A DNA stretch of 64,000 bases from an uncultured Clostridia bacterium (GCA_944384535.1 CALWTS010000031.1:62001-126000); one strand, 5' to 3'; shown: positions 8,703 to 18,428, counted from the stretch's first letter. The notes: a model not told the origin generated them from the letters alone. Program-made: numbers and translations.

Positions 8703-9014
8703 ATGGAAGAAGATTTTTATAAAAAAGTTTACTTTTTAGTAAAACAAATACCAAAGGGATATGTTACCACTTATGGAGAAATTGCAAAATGTCTAGGGAA
8801 TAAAAACATGTCAAGACAAGTTGGACAAGCTTTACACCATAACAAAAACTCGATATTAATTCCATGTCACAGAGTAGTATTTAAAGATGGAAGCTTATCT
8901 TCATCTTATGCTTTTGGAGGAAAATTAAAACAAAAAGAAAAGTTGCTAAAAGAAGGCATCAATTTTTGCGATGATAAGGTAGATTTGAAAAACCATTTTT
9001 ATAAAATAGTTTAA
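8703..9014 (+). CDS. MGMT family protein (DNA-binding/active-site domain only)
   Basis: 103 residues. It covers only the C-terminal helix-turn-helix and active-site domain of O6-alkylguanine-DNA alkyltransferases: GYVTTYGEIAKCLG, SRQVGQAL, then the alkyl-acceptor motif PCHRVV (Cys about residue 59) and FGGKLKQKEKLLKEG. The acceptor Cys is retained, so repair activity is possible; alkyltransferase-like proteins without activity have Trp there. It lacks the N-terminal domain of Ada/Ogt. Its mRNA appears leaderless. Confidence 0.85.
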   Translation: MEEDFYKKVYFLVKQIPKGYVTTYGEIAKCLGNKNMSRQVGQALHHNKNSILIPCHRVVFKDGSLSSSYAFGGKLKQKEKLLKEGINFCDDKVDLKNHFYKIV

Positions 9015-9016
9015 AA

Positions 9017-9044
9017 AAAAAAGACTTTGGTTAAGTCTTTTTTT
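9017..9044. terminator. Bidirectional terminator between MGMT-type gene and gltX
   Basis: Stem AAAAGACTT/AAGTCTTTT with A-rich and T-rich flanks on both sides; it can serve both converging genes. Confidence 0.85.
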
Positions 9045-10680
9045 AAAATTTATGATTTAAACGTTTTTTTACTTCATCTATTCCTAAAATATCCATTATA
9101 TTAAATAATGTTGGAGAATTTTTTCTTCCAGTAATCGCAATCCTGATAAATTCACAAACTTTTGCAATATTTCCTTTAAAACTATTAGGATTTTCTTTAT
9201 ATAGTTTATTATCTACAGCATAACCCATTTTACCAGCAATTTCTTTTACATTATTAAACCACTCTTCATTACTATTAAAACATTTATATTGCTTTGAATA
9301 TTCATAAAGAAATTCATTTGCTTGATCTTTGTCTATATCATCGATTTCAAATAAAATTGGTGCGTTAAAAATATAATCAAAATAATCTTTCATCATACTT
9401 AAATTATAAATGTCTTTTCTAGGTTTAGAAGAATTTTCTCTATCCATTTGACATAACTTAATAAATTTCTTTTGATCCTTCAATAAAATTTCTTCTAAAC
9501 TTTTATCAAAACTCTTAGCCCACCCCAACCATTTAAAATACAATTCCTCGCCTGACAATTTGGAAATTATATTTTTTGAAATATCATTTAATTTAACAAT
9601 ATCAAATACAGGTGCGATTGTAGTTATGTCATTTATTCCAAACTTAAAGTCTCTCCAACTTAAATTAGGATTGTTTTTTCTCCATGTTTCAAACCCTGAA
9701 TTTATCAAATTCAACAAATATTCAAGAACAGCCTCTTTTGGATAACCATTATTAATATAAAATCTCATATCTGCTTCAGGATCTTTTCTTTTGGAAATTT
9801 TTCTTTTATTTCCATTTTCATCAATTTTCCAAATTAAAGGATTATGACAATAATGAATTGGTTTAAAATTAAGATCTTCAAAAAGTTCAATATGCATTTG
9901 AGTTGAAGAAATATATTCTTCACCTCTCACAACAATTGTTGTTCCCATTAATGTATCATCAATTGCATGAGCAAACGCATAAGGAGGAATTCCATCATTT
10001 TTTAATAAGATAAAATCTTTACTGTTTGCTTTAACATCTATCTCACCTTTAATTAAATCATAAAACTTAATCCTTTGAGAACCATCATTTCGAGTTTTAA
10101 GTCGAATTGCAAAAGGTTCTTTATTTTCTAAATGTCTTTTAACTTCTTCATATGATAAATCTCTACAAGGATCATATTCTTTTTCATCATCTTGTTCAAA
10201 CTTAGACTCTCTAAGTCTTAAAACATCTTCTTTTCCCTCCGTTTTCTTACAAAAACAAGGAAAAGCTTTTCCTTCTGCAACAAGTTTTTTAGCAAAAGCT
10301 TTATAAATTTCAACTCTTTGACTCTGAACATAGGGACCATATTCTCCATGGTCAACACCATCAAGATCTTGATATTCATCTGGCCAAATTTCAAATTCTT
10401 TGAGAATTTGAAAAATAACATCTTTTGCTTCTTTAATTTCCCTTTTACTGTCAGTATCTTCAAATCTTACATAGAAAATCCCATTAGTATTTTTAGCTAA
10501 ATTATAACTTATGAAAGCTTGAAAAAAATTACCAATATGCATAAGTCCTGTTGGACTTGGAGCATAACGAGTGACCTGACAGTTGTTACCCAATTCCCTT
10601 TTAGGATATTTTTTAAAAATCTCATCAATTGATAATTCTATATTAGGAAACAATAATTCAGCTATTTTTAAATTATTCAT
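9043..10680 (-). CDS. gltX: Glutamyl-tRNA synthetase
   Basis: 545 residues, class I synthetase. APSPTGLMHIGN at about residues 41-52 carries the HIGH signature; FVRFEDTDSKR follows, and KISKR (about 298-302) is the KMSKS loop. With gatCAB present in the window, the enzyme may also charge tRNA-Gln for transamidation, but discrimination cannot be read from sequence. AAGGAG sits 5 nt before the ATG and overlaps the stop of the upstream lipoprotein gene. Last gene of the six-gene operon that begins with typA. Confidence 0.96.
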   Translation of the reverse strand: MNNLKIAELLFPNIELSIDEIFKKYPKRELGNNCQVTRYAPSPTGLMHIGNFFQAFISYNLAKNTNGIFYVRFEDTDSKREIKEAKDVIFQILKEFEIWPDEYQDLDGVDHGEYGPYVQSQRVEIYKAFAKKLVAEGKAFPCFCKKTEGKEDVLRLRESKFEQDDEKEYDPCRDLSYEEVKRHLENKEPFAIRLKTRNDGSQRIKFYDLIKGEIDVKANSKDFILLKNDGIPPYAFAHAIDDTLMGTTIVVRGEEYISSTQMHIELFEDLNFKPIHYCHNPLIWKIDENGNKRKISKRKDPEADMRFYINNGYPKEAVLEYLLNLINSGFETWRKNNPNLSWRDFKFGINDITTIAPVFDIVKLNDISKNIISKLSGEELYFKWLGWAKSFDKSLEEILLKDQKKFIKLCQMDRENSSKPRKDIYNLSMMKDYFDYIFNAPILFEIDDIDKDQANEFLYEYSKQYKCFNSNEEWFNNVKEIAGKMGYAVDNKLYKENPNSFKGNIAKVCEFIRIAITGRKNSPTLFNIMDILGIDEVKKRLNHKF

Positions 10681-10688
10681 AATTCTCC

Positions 10689-11708
10689 TTATTCACTAAC
10701 TACAATGTTTTCACGAATATAATGATGAGTTAATAAAATAATGCTATTTGTGTTGCAATAATAATTATAAATTTGATTATAGTAAACATCAGCATTACTA
10801 TTAACATTAACATAGGCGTCTATAGAACCCTCATAAGTGTTTAAATAATCATAAATCGAAAAATTATCTATAGCTTTATAGAAAATATCCCTTTGATTGT
10901 TTATAGCCGAAAAAACATAAACAACATCTTTCATATTTTCAGGAGTAAATGTTTTTAATTGTTTTACCTGTTCTGTAGCAATAAATTTTAAATAAGAATA
11001 AGAAGTATTATAAATGGAATTTCCACTCAAATCCTGTCCTTTACAACTTTGCAAAAGTGTTAAACGGAAATCATTATAAATTAGTAAAAATTGATGATCA
11101 ATATAAAATTTTACTTCTTCATCTGTTTGTAAATCGGTTGCTAAATTTTCAGTATATTTTACATTATTAATTAAGAACTCACCTAAATCTATAGCTGTTT
11201 GATAAACTTTGTTAATAAATTCTTTTGTATAAAGTTTATACCTTGCAAAATATCCATTATAAATTTCATTTTCGGCAGTATCTTCAATATTTGCAACATT
11301 AAGATTTTCTATTTTTAACTCTTCATAACTTACATTCATTTCATCTATATCATTCATCAAAGTAGTATAGTTATAACTACCCTTTAAATTTTCAATCAAA
11401 ACATAATATTTATCAATAAAATTTAAACCTGTTGCTGTTAAAATATAATATTGATAAAAATCTTCAGAATTTAAACCATCATTATTTTTGACAAAAAAAT
11501 TATTTAAATAAAAATCAGTTTCCATGTTTATTTCTGAAATTGTACTGTGAGAAAAAAGATTAGTATTTTCTTTATATGTTTGCATCGTACTTTGAAATGC
11601 CTGAAAAGTGTCTTTTGCTGTCCCTATATCTCCACATGCAAAAAGAACCATACTTGAAGTAATCAAAATAGCGGTTAATAATGAAATAATAAGATTTTTT
11701 CTTTTCAT
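10689..11708 (-). CDS. Predicted lipoprotein, helical
   Basis: 339 residues. Signal peptide with a lipobox (SSMVLFAC, Cys about residue 25), so probably anchored to the outer face of the membrane. The rest is predicted mostly helical, Tyr/Asn-rich, with no motif I recognise. It lies 3 bp after the single-pass membrane protein gene at 11712 and overlaps the gltX ribosome binding site. The two adjacent genes probably work together; their location between dnaB and gltX says only that they are co-expressed with housekeeping genes. Confidence 0.65.
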   Translation of the reverse strand: MKRKNLIISLLTAILITSSMVLFACGDIGTAKDTFQAFQSTMQTYKENTNLFSHSTISEINMETDFYLNNFFVKNNDGLNSEDFYQYYILTATGLNFIDKYYVLIENLKGSYNYTTLMNDIDEMNVSYEELKIENLNVANIEDTAENEIYNGYFARYKLYTKEFINKVYQTAIDLGEFLINNVKYTENLATDLQTDEEVKFYIDHQFLLIYNDFRLTLLQSCKGQDLSGNSIYNTSYSYLKFIATEQVKQLKTFTPENMKDVVYVFSAINNQRDIFYKAIDNFSIYDYLNTYEGSIDAYVNVNSNADVYYNQIYNYYCNTNSIILLTHHYIRENIVVSE

Positions 11709-11711
11709 GTT

Positions 11712-12701
11712 TTACCCCCTACAATCTAAGAAATCTTTTACAGTGTTATAAAGACCTTCTTTATCGTTAACACCACTATAAACCTTAGAAATTACACCAT
11801 CTGAACTACTGCTAATTGAAGCTAACACCTCATAAAAATTATTTTCTTCATATAACTCAAAAAATTTACTTATTTTTTCGTATTTCTCTTGAATTGTTTT
11901 ATCAAAAGTATAATTTCTTATTTCACTTTTATTTGAAATATAATTATCAACAAAACTTTCAAAATAAAGTACAGTATTGTGAGATTTATAGTTATAATTA
12001 CTGCTTGAAAGATTACTTTTTACATCAGAAGAAACAATCACTTTAAATTCATCTTTTATAACATCTACATAATCGTTAATGGTATTTAATATAGTCGTAG
12101 ATGCTAAGTTAGAAGTAACAGATTCTTTAAAACACCCTTCATAACATTTACTTAATCTCTCTAAAGCCTGTTGATAATTATTTAGCCAATTATAATATTC
12201 AGTACGCAAATCTATCATTGCATTTTGTAAGTAAGATGCAGCTGTTTCCGTTAATCTTGCAATTTCTGTTAAAATATTATTTAAATTTTTTTGATTTTCT
12301 TGAGCATTTTTTAAACTTTCATCAATACCTTTATAATTATCTTTCATAACATTATTTTGATCAGCAAAAGCAATAAAATCATTATAATAAACCATTACAT
12401 CACTCAATGTATCAGAAATTATAATTATGTCTGACATCTCTTCAGAATAATACTTCACGATTGAATTGTTTTTAATTTTATTTTGAAAATCCTCATACTT
12501 ATCTCTTTCATCTTGGTTCTTAAGAAATGAGGTGTCTGCTGTTGTTTGTAATGTTTCAATCATTCCACTAGTATTTGCTGGAATAACCATTAAAATAATA
12601 ACTACTGCTATAACAAGGAAAACTAAAACACCTAAAATAACCAACCATTTCTTATTGCCTGTTGTATAAACTTTTTCTTCACCAGACTTTTTCTTTCCCA
12701 T
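11712..12701 (-). CDS. Single-pass membrane protein with coiled-coil exterior
   Basis: 329 residues. Lys-rich cytoplasmic N-terminus (MGKKKSGEEK), one membrane segment at about 19-41 (WLVILGVLVFLVIAVVIILMV), then about 285 extracytoplasmic residues predicted as long helices with coiled-coil character. No enzymatic motif seen. It follows dnaB by 12 bp with an AAGGAGG site and precedes the lipoprotein gene by 3 bp. Function unknown; a membrane-tethered scaffold is a guess from architecture only. Confidence 0.6.
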   Translation of the reverse strand: MGKKKSGEEKVYTTGNKKWLVILGVLVFLVIAVVIILMVIPANTSGMIETLQTTADTSFLKNQDERDKYEDFQNKIKNNSIVKYYSEEMSDIIIISDTLSDVMVYYNDFIAFADQNNVMKDNYKGIDESLKNAQENQKNLNNILTEIARLTETAASYLQNAMIDLRTEYYNWLNNYQQALERLSKCYEGCFKESVTSNLASTTILNTINDYVDVIKDEFKVIVSSDVKSNLSSSNYNYKSHNTVLYFESFVDNYISNKSEIRNYTFDKTIQEKYEKISKFFELYEENNFYEVLASISSSSDGVISKVYSGVNDKEGLYNTVKDFLDCRG

Positions 12702-12713
12702 ATTTCCTCCTTA

Positions 12714-14150
12714 TTATTCTTCATCTCCAAAAACATCGATAGATGATGGGTTCTCAATAGGTTTTTCTTCTATTTTTTGTGCATCTATATACTCTTTTTT
12801 AGATAAATAAACTTTTTCATTTAAATTTGTAAAAGTTGTATATTCTCCAATCCACCTTAATTTCACCGTTCCTTGTCTACCATTTCTGTGCTTCGCAATT
12901 ATAAGTTCAACTGTACCTGGTTCATCTTCTTGTGGAACATCGTTATATTTTTCTGGATTATATAAAAACAAAACAATATCTGCATCTTGTTCAATAGAAC
13001 CAGAATCACGCAAATCTGAAAGCAAAGGTCTGTGATCACCTTGTCTACTTTCCACACTACGTGATAATTGAGAAAGTGCTATTATTGGAACATTTAATTC
13101 TTTCGCCGCTATTTTTAAGCTTCTAGAAATCTCTGAAACTTCAATTTGACGATTCTCTGTTTTCTTTTTCCCAGAGTACATTAATTGAATGTAGTCAATC
13201 ATTATTAAATTGATATCCTCTTTTGCTTTCAATCTTCTACATTTTGCCAGTACATCTGCTGGAGTTGTTAACGACGAATCATCAACGTATAATCCACTTT
13301 GTTCTAATTTTTTTGTAGCTGCCCAAATCCGTTTCCACTCTTCAGCATCCATCGTTCCATTAAGTGCTTTTGCCATACTTACTTTAGCCAAAGAACATAT
13401 TGCCCTTTGCATTAATTGTTCTCTACTCATCTCTAACGAAAAAATAGCACACTTTTTTCCTTCTTCAGTTGCTGCATGAACTAAAACATTCATAGCAAAA
13501 GATGTTTTACCAACTCCCGGTCTTGCAGCTAATAAAATTAAATCAGAGTTTTGTAAACCATTTGTTATTTTATCAAACTCATAAAATCCTGTTGCTATAC
13601 CATTAAGAGAGGTTGGATCTTTTGCAATTTTATCAAATTTATCTATAACATTTTTAATAGCACCATTTGTTATTCCAACATGTTCAAGAGTTGACCCTCC
13701 TTGCTTTTGAGAAATATCAAAAATTTCTTTTTGAGCAAAATTCAAAGTTTCTTCTTGATCGCTATTATCATAAGCATCTTCAATAATACGCTGTCCCGCA
13801 TTAATAAGCTTTCTTCTTGTTGAATCAGCTTTAACAATATCGCAATAATAATTAAAATTAGCAGCTGAAGGAACAACATTTGACAATGTTGTAATGTATG
13901 AAATCCCTCCAACCTTTTCTAGTATTTTATCTTTATCAAGTTGATCAGATAATGTTACAAAATCGACAGGTATTGATTTTAAATAAACTTTATTCATAGC
14001 CATGAATATATCTTTATGAGCCTGTGAATAAAAATCATCCTCTTTCATAGTAGACAAAATATCAGCTTGACTTTGAACATCAATTAAAATACACCCCAAA
14101 ACAGCTTGTTCTGCTTCAATATTGTGAGGCATAATTTTAAAGTTTTGCAT
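12714..14150 (-). CDS. dnaB: Replicative DNA helicase DnaB
   Basis: 478 residues. N-terminal domain begins MPHNIEAEQAVLGCIL; the RecA-like domain has Walker A ARPGVGKTSFA (about residues 210-220), Walker B LIMIDYIQLM (about 318-327), SQLSRSVE and a C-terminal arginine-finger region (RHGRQGTVKL pattern, KHRNGRQG here). The helicase unwinds DNA at the replication fork as a hexamer. It is in the typA-gltX operon, 8 bp after the small membrane gene. Confidence 0.97.
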   Translation of the reverse strand: MQNFKIMPHNIEAEQAVLGCILIDVQSQADILSTMKEDDFYSQAHKDIFMAMNKVYLKSIPVDFVTLSDQLDKDKILEKVGGISYITTLSNVVPSAANFNYYCDIVKADSTRRKLINAGQRIIEDAYDNSDQEETLNFAQKEIFDISQKQGGSTLEHVGITNGAIKNVIDKFDKIAKDPTSLNGIATGFYEFDKITNGLQNSDLILLAARPGVGKTSFAMNVLVHAATEEGKKCAIFSLEMSREQLMQRAICSLAKVSMAKALNGTMDAEEWKRIWAATKKLEQSGLYVDDSSLTTPADVLAKCRRLKAKEDINLIMIDYIQLMYSGKKKTENRQIEVSEISRSLKIAAKELNVPIIALSQLSRSVESRQGDHRPLLSDLRDSGSIEQDADIVLFLYNPEKYNDVPQEDEPGTVELIIAKHRNGRQGTVKLRWIGEYTTFTNLNEKVYLSKKEYIDAQKIEEKPIENPSSIDVFGDEE

Positions 14151-14158
14151 AAATCCTC

Positions 14159-14425
14159 CTAATTATGCGAGAAAGGATCTTTCTTCCCAGACTTCTCAAG
14201 TTTTTCTTTCTTCTTTTTATCAATTTTAGCACAGATAAATAAAAAGAGCAAGTATAAAACTGAGGTAATACAAATGATAATAAAACCACAAAGAACTTTA
14301 TTTAATGATGTGTATGTCAAAAAAAGAAAACATATAAAAGCATCTAAAACAAAAACACCAATTAAAAACCATATCAAACGCTTATAAGTAATTTTAAGAT
14401 CTCTTTTTTCTTTAGGTAATAGCAT
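14159..14425 (-). CDS. Small two-span membrane protein
   Basis: 88 residues. Two membrane segments (about 19-38 and 45-68: LIWFLIGVFVLDAFICFLFL and VLCGFIIICITSVLYLLFLFI), followed by a Lys/Glu-rich tail. Unrecognised. It sits between typA (20 bp upstream, with a GGAGGTGAC ribosome binding site) and dnaB, so it is co-expressed with them. Confidence 0.6.
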   Translation of the reverse strand: MLLPKEKRDLKITYKRLIWFLIGVFVLDAFICFLFLTYTSLNKVLCGFIIICITSVLYLLFLFICAKIDKKKKEKLEKSGKKDPFSHN

Positions 14426-14445
14426 TTGTCACCTCCTTTTATAAA

Positions 14446-16278
14446 TTAAATTTCACCTCTTAAAACCTTTCCACGTTCTCTAAGGCGCATATTATGATCG
14501 AGGATAATTTTTCTAATTCTAAGACTTTTTGGAGTAACTTCTAAAATTTCATCATCAGCGAGAAACTCTATATCATCTTCTAGACTCATCTTTCGAGGTG
14601 GGGTAAGTCTTAGCGCTTCATCAGAACCTGAAGCACGACAATTTGAAAGATGTTTTCTTTTGCAAACATTGACAACAATATCATCTCCTTTTGGATTAGC
14701 TCCAACAACCATTCCTGCATAAACAGGGACTCCAGGTCCTATAAACAAATTTCCTCTTTCTTGTGCGTTAAATAAACCATATACTATAGATTCTCCACTT
14801 TCATGAGCAATTAAAGAACCGTAATCTCTTCTTTTAATCTCACCTTTCCAAGGTTCATAATCATAGAAAATAGAATTTATAACACCTTCCCCTTTTGTAT
14901 CAGTTAATAATTCACTTTTAAAGCCAAACAAACCTCTTGATGGAATAAGAAATTCCATTTTCATTCTATTTCCGTGTGGTGTCATTTGCACCAACTCACC
15001 TTTTCTAATTCCCATTTTTTGCATAACTGTCCCAGTACAATCTTCGGGAACATCTAAAAACAATCTATCAATAGGTTCACATTTTACTCCGTTAATTTCT
15101 TTTATTAATACCTTTGGCATTGAAACTTGAAATTCATATCCATCTCGACGCATATTTTCAATAAGTATTGATAAATGCATTTCTCCCCTACCGCTTACTT
15201 TAAACTGCTCTGCGGTTCTTCCATCTTCAACTCTTAATGATAAATCTTTAACAGCTTCTTTATATAACCTATCTCTTAAATGTCTTGATGTAACAAATTT
15301 CCCTTCTTTACCAGCAAAAGGACTATCATTTACCATAAAAGTCATTTCAACACTTGGTTCAGCAATTTTTACAAATTCTATTGGTTCAACATTTTCACTT
15401 GCACAAATGGTGTCTCCAATTTGGATTCCCTCCAAACCAGCAACACATACAATTTCTCCAATATTTGCGGTTTGTACAGGTGTTTTCTTTAAACCTTCAA
15501 AAACAAATAAACTTACTACTTTAGATTTAATTTTTTTATTTTGGTCATGATAATTACATAAAACTACATTTTGCCCAACACTTAAACTACCTCGACTAAT
15601 TTTACCAACTGCAAGTTTTCCAACATAGTCATTATGTTCAGCAGATGAAACAAGCATTTGACATGGAGCCTTATCGTCTCCTTCTGGAGCAGGTATATAT
15701 TCAATAATTTTTTCAAAAAGAGGATTCATGTTTTTTCCCATAATGTTTTTATCAATACTTGCAATACCTGCACGGGCAGATGCAAAAACAAATGGAGAGT
15801 TTAATTGCTCTTCATCTGCATCAAGCTCTAAAAACAATTCAAGAACTTCATCTATAACCTCATTAATTCTTGCATCATATCTATCAATTTTGTTTATAAC
15901 AACAATAACTTTTAATTTTAAAGCAAGAGCCTTTTCTAGAACAAATCTGGTTTGAGGCATAGGACCTTCATAAGCATCTACTACAAGCAAAACGCCATCA
16001 ACCATTTTTAAAACACGTTCTACTTCTCCGCCAAAATCTGCATGTCCTGGAGTATCAATAATATTTATTTTTACATCATTGTATAAACAAGAACAGTTTT
16101 TAGATAAAATAGTAATTCCTCTTTCTCTTTCCAAAGCATTTGAATCCATTACCCTATCTTCAACAACCTGATTATCTCTAAACACACTTCCTTGTTTAAG
16201 AAGTTCATTAACTAATGAAGTTTTTCCATGATCTACATGTGCAATAATTGCAATATTCCTAATCTTTTCGTTTTTCAT
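14446..16278 (-). CDS. typA: Ribosome-associated translational GTPase TypA/BipA
   Basis: 610 residues. GTPase motifs: G1 AHVDHGKTS (about 13-21), G2 ERGITI, G3 DTPGHADF, G4 NKIDR, G5 SARAG; the rest follows the EF-G-like order with the BipA-specific C-terminal domain (RGSGSDEAL-like stretch ASGSDEALRL). TypA binds 70S ribosomes and is important for assembly and growth under stress. First gene of the leftward operon ending in gltX. Confidence 0.96.
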   Translation of the reverse strand: MKNEKIRNIAIIAHVDHGKTSLVNELLKQGSVFRDNQVVEDRVMDSNALERERGITILSKNCSCLYNDVKINIIDTPGHADFGGEVERVLKMVDGVLLVVDAYEGPMPQTRFVLEKALALKLKVIVVINKIDRYDARINEVIDEVLELFLELDADEEQLNSPFVFASARAGIASIDKNIMGKNMNPLFEKIIEYIPAPEGDDKAPCQMLVSSAEHNDYVGKLAVGKISRGSLSVGQNVVLCNYHDQNKKIKSKVVSLFVFEGLKKTPVQTANIGEIVCVAGLEGIQIGDTICASENVEPIEFVKIAEPSVEMTFMVNDSPFAGKEGKFVTSRHLRDRLYKEAVKDLSLRVEDGRTAEQFKVSGRGEMHLSILIENMRRDGYEFQVSMPKVLIKEINGVKCEPIDRLFLDVPEDCTGTVMQKMGIRKGELVQMTPHGNRMKMEFLIPSRGLFGFKSELLTDTKGEGVINSIFYDYEPWKGEIKRRDYGSLIAHESGESIVYGLFNAQERGNLFIGPGVPVYAGMVVGANPKGDDIVVNVCKRKHLSNCRASGSDEALRLTPPRKMSLEDDIEFLADDEILEVTPKSLRIRKIILDHNMRLRERGKVLRGEI

Positions 16279-16412
16279 TTTATTTTATCCCTTTTAACCG
16301 ATATATTTTAGCATAATAAAAGCAATTTTACAAGTAAGATAAAATAAATTCTAGCAAAATCAAAAATGAAACAAAAAAAAGAGCTTATTAAGGACTATAA
16401 ACTTTGAAACTA

Positions 16413-16446
16413 GCAAAAAAATGAACCTAGAAATTTCTAGGTCATT
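16413..16446 (-). terminator. Terminator of the AAA+ ATPase gene
   Basis: Stem TGACCTAGAAA/TTTCTAGGTTCA reading leftward, followed by TTTTTTTGC. Confidence 0.8.
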
Positions 16447-16448
16447 TT

Positions 16449-18242
16449 TTATTCTTCTTCAAATTGTTTAAGTCTTCCTATATCTTCATTAGATACACTT
16501 GATTTTAATTCTTTTGAAACATTTAACGCATCTTCCATAGTTATTAAATGTTCTTCGCCAGTCTTAATACTTTGATTTATGGCTTGCATCTTCAGCCTTT
16601 CACAAAACTCTGTAATATCTGCGCCATTAAATCCGTTTGTTAATTTTGCTAATTCTTCAAAATCTAGTTCTTCAGTTGGAATACCTTTCAATTTTATTTC
16701 AAACAATTTTATTCTTGCTTCTTTGTCTGGCAATGGTATATAGATTTTTTCATCAAATCTTCCTGGTCTTAGAAAAGCACTATCTATTGACCAAGGCTTA
16801 TTTGTTGCAGCAATCACAACAATAGTCGAGTCATTTGCAGAAGTTCCAACACCTTGCATTTCGGCAAGAATTTCCGGAACTAAATCATTATTCCCATTGT
16901 CTGCACTTTCTGTTCTTTTTGAGCCAATCGCCTCAAATTCATCAAAGAATATAACTGCTCTTTGGGCTTTTCTTGCTTTTGTAAAGATTTCTTTAACTTT
17001 CTGCTCAGATTCTCCATACCATTTTGACTTTATATCCGAGCATTTAACTGGCAAAAACAAAGCATCAACTTCATTAGATGCGGCTTCTGCAAACATTGTC
17101 TTTCCAGTTCCTGGCAATCCATACAGAAGAATTCCACCACCAGCTTTCTTACCAAATTTTTTGTATAACTCTGGGTGTTCAAAAGGCAAAATTACTTTTT
17201 CTCTAAAGGCATCTTTTGCTTTATCAAGACCTGCAATATCGTTAAATGTTATAGAACTTGTTTTAACTTTTTTATTGCTGTCATTAGATTTTTTACTTGA
17301 TTTTTGCAACACCGAAGAATCTCCACCAGCGTAAGCGACTATAGCATTTATCAGATCAGATTTTTTTGTTCCAGACGCAACAATACCTATTTTATCACAA
17401 TACTCTGCCAAATCATCTTTTCTAATTTGTTGTAATGCACTTTTGTTTGTTCCACATTCACTAACTAATGCCGTTAGTTTTTTATAATATTTTTCTTCCT
17501 TTTTATGTTCAATTTTCTCACTCATTTTTCCAAAAGGATTCAAGTTATTCATATCTAACAATGCTTTTATTCCAGACATCAAAAGACATAATAAGACTGT
17601 CGCAACAACTCCAATTAAACATATTATTAACGGAAACCAATTTGCCGAGCCACTCACAAAAGGAGATATAAAACTTAAACCAAGAATTACTGCAGTTCCT
17701 ATCCAAGTTCCTACACTTTCAAAAATATCTGACAATTCTAAATCTTTAAATAAAATAATAAAAAGATAAACTAACGCCAGTATAATAGGAGCAATGATTA
17801 TTATCAGCCACCAAGTTTGATAAGTATTCCAAAGGTTATCAAATGTAGCAGTCCACGAATCAAGTTCCAATTTGTCTATATTCCCGTCAACAACTATATA
17901 ACTATTTCTTGTTCCATTATTATTAGCTTTAACACCAAAATCCCAATAAAATTTCACATTTTTAACAAACTGATTATCTTTATACAACCTAAAAGTGCAA
18001 TCTTCTTTTATCATATTATATATGGTATTATTTTCAAAATATAGCAAAAAATCAATTCTTGTTGTGTCATTCTCAGCATTATATGTGTATGTAATTTCTT
18101 TTGAAGTTGCACAACCAGTTTGAGTTTTATCTGTTGATGCACAACCAGTAAATAAAGTCATAACAAAAAATAATACAACAAATGCTAGAAATATTTTTAA
18201 TATTAAACTTTTTCTATTATTAAGAGTTTCTAAATGTTCCAT
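16449..18242 (-). CDS. Membrane-anchored AAA+ ATPase (FtsH-like topology, no protease domain)
   Basis: 597 residues from the ATG at 18240-18242, which has an AAAGGT site; the frame is open further upstream but that stretch is repeat DNA. Residues 12-34 form a hydrophobic leader ending in a lipobox-like LFTGC. About 105 extracytoplasmic residues follow, then three membrane segments (about 144-166, 180-198, 203-222). A SAP-like helix-turn-helix motif (DDLAEYCDKIGIVASGTKK) lies at about 276-294. The AAA+ domain has Walker A GLPGTGKT (about 375-382), Walker B VIFFDEFEAIG and the second region of homology RPGRFDEKIYIPLPD. No HExxH protease follows. The ATPase most resembles the VPS4/FtsH clade. 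A role in pulling or remodelling membrane proteins is inferred. Confidence 0.8.
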   Translation of the reverse strand: MEHLETLNNRKSLILKIFLAFVVLFFVMTLFTGCASTDKTQTGCATSKEITYTYNAENDTTRIDFLLYFENNTIYNMIKEDCTFRLYKDNQFVKNVKFYWDFGVKANNNGTRNSYIVVDGNIDKLELDSWTATFDNLWNTYQTWWLIIIIAPIILALVYLFIILFKDLELSDIFESVGTWIGTAVILGLSFISPFVSGSANWFPLIICLIGVVATVLLCLLMSGIKALLDMNNLNPFGKMSEKIEHKKEEKYYKKLTALVSECGTNKSALQQIRKDDLAEYCDKIGIVASGTKKSDLINAIVAYAGGDSSVLQKSSKKSNDSNKKVKTSSITFNDIAGLDKAKDAFREKVILPFEHPELYKKFGKKAGGGILLYGLPGTGKTMFAEAASNEVDALFLPVKCSDIKSKWYGESEQKVKEIFTKARKAQRAVIFFDEFEAIGSKRTESADNGNNDLVPEILAEMQGVGTSANDSTIVVIAATNKPWSIDSAFLRPGRFDEKIYIPLPDKEARIKLFEIKLKGIPTEELDFEELAKLTNGFNGADITEFCERLKMQAINQSIKTGEEHLITMEDALNVSKELKSSVSNEDIGRLKQFEEE

Positions 18243-18336
18243 AATTTTACCTTTAATAAAAATATCAATTTCATTATAACATATAAAATTGCAAATTGTG
18301 CTAATAAAATATAAATAATATATAAATTTTATTATT

Positions 18337-18407
18337 TGGCATTTAGGCGTGTGCTTGTCTTGATACAAGTCGGTGTCGCTTCGCTCCACCGAAAGACAAG
18401 CACACGC
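18337..18407 (+). repeat. Palindromic dispersed repeat, copy 1
   Basis: Begins TGGCATTTA, then a 15-bp inverted repeat GCGTGTGCTTGTCTT (18347-18361) and its complement (18393-18407), enclosing a GC-richer core GTCGGTGTCGCTTCGCTC. The same sequence occurs in opposite orientation at 62615-62682 with one base fewer. The copy lies in the leader of the AAA+ ATPase gene. Confidence 0.85.
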
Positions 18408-18428
18408 TAATAATCCAATTGTGTTACA

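Noticed and set aside
13210-13479. Open frame opposite dnaB and similar frames opposite other long genes
   Set aside because: They are antisense shadows without ribosome binding sites or recognisable products.
18243-18389. Longer N-terminus for the AAA+ ATPase
   Set aside because: The extra 49 codons run through the palindromic repeat and lack a ribosome binding site; the ATG at 18242 has one and is followed by a membrane leader.
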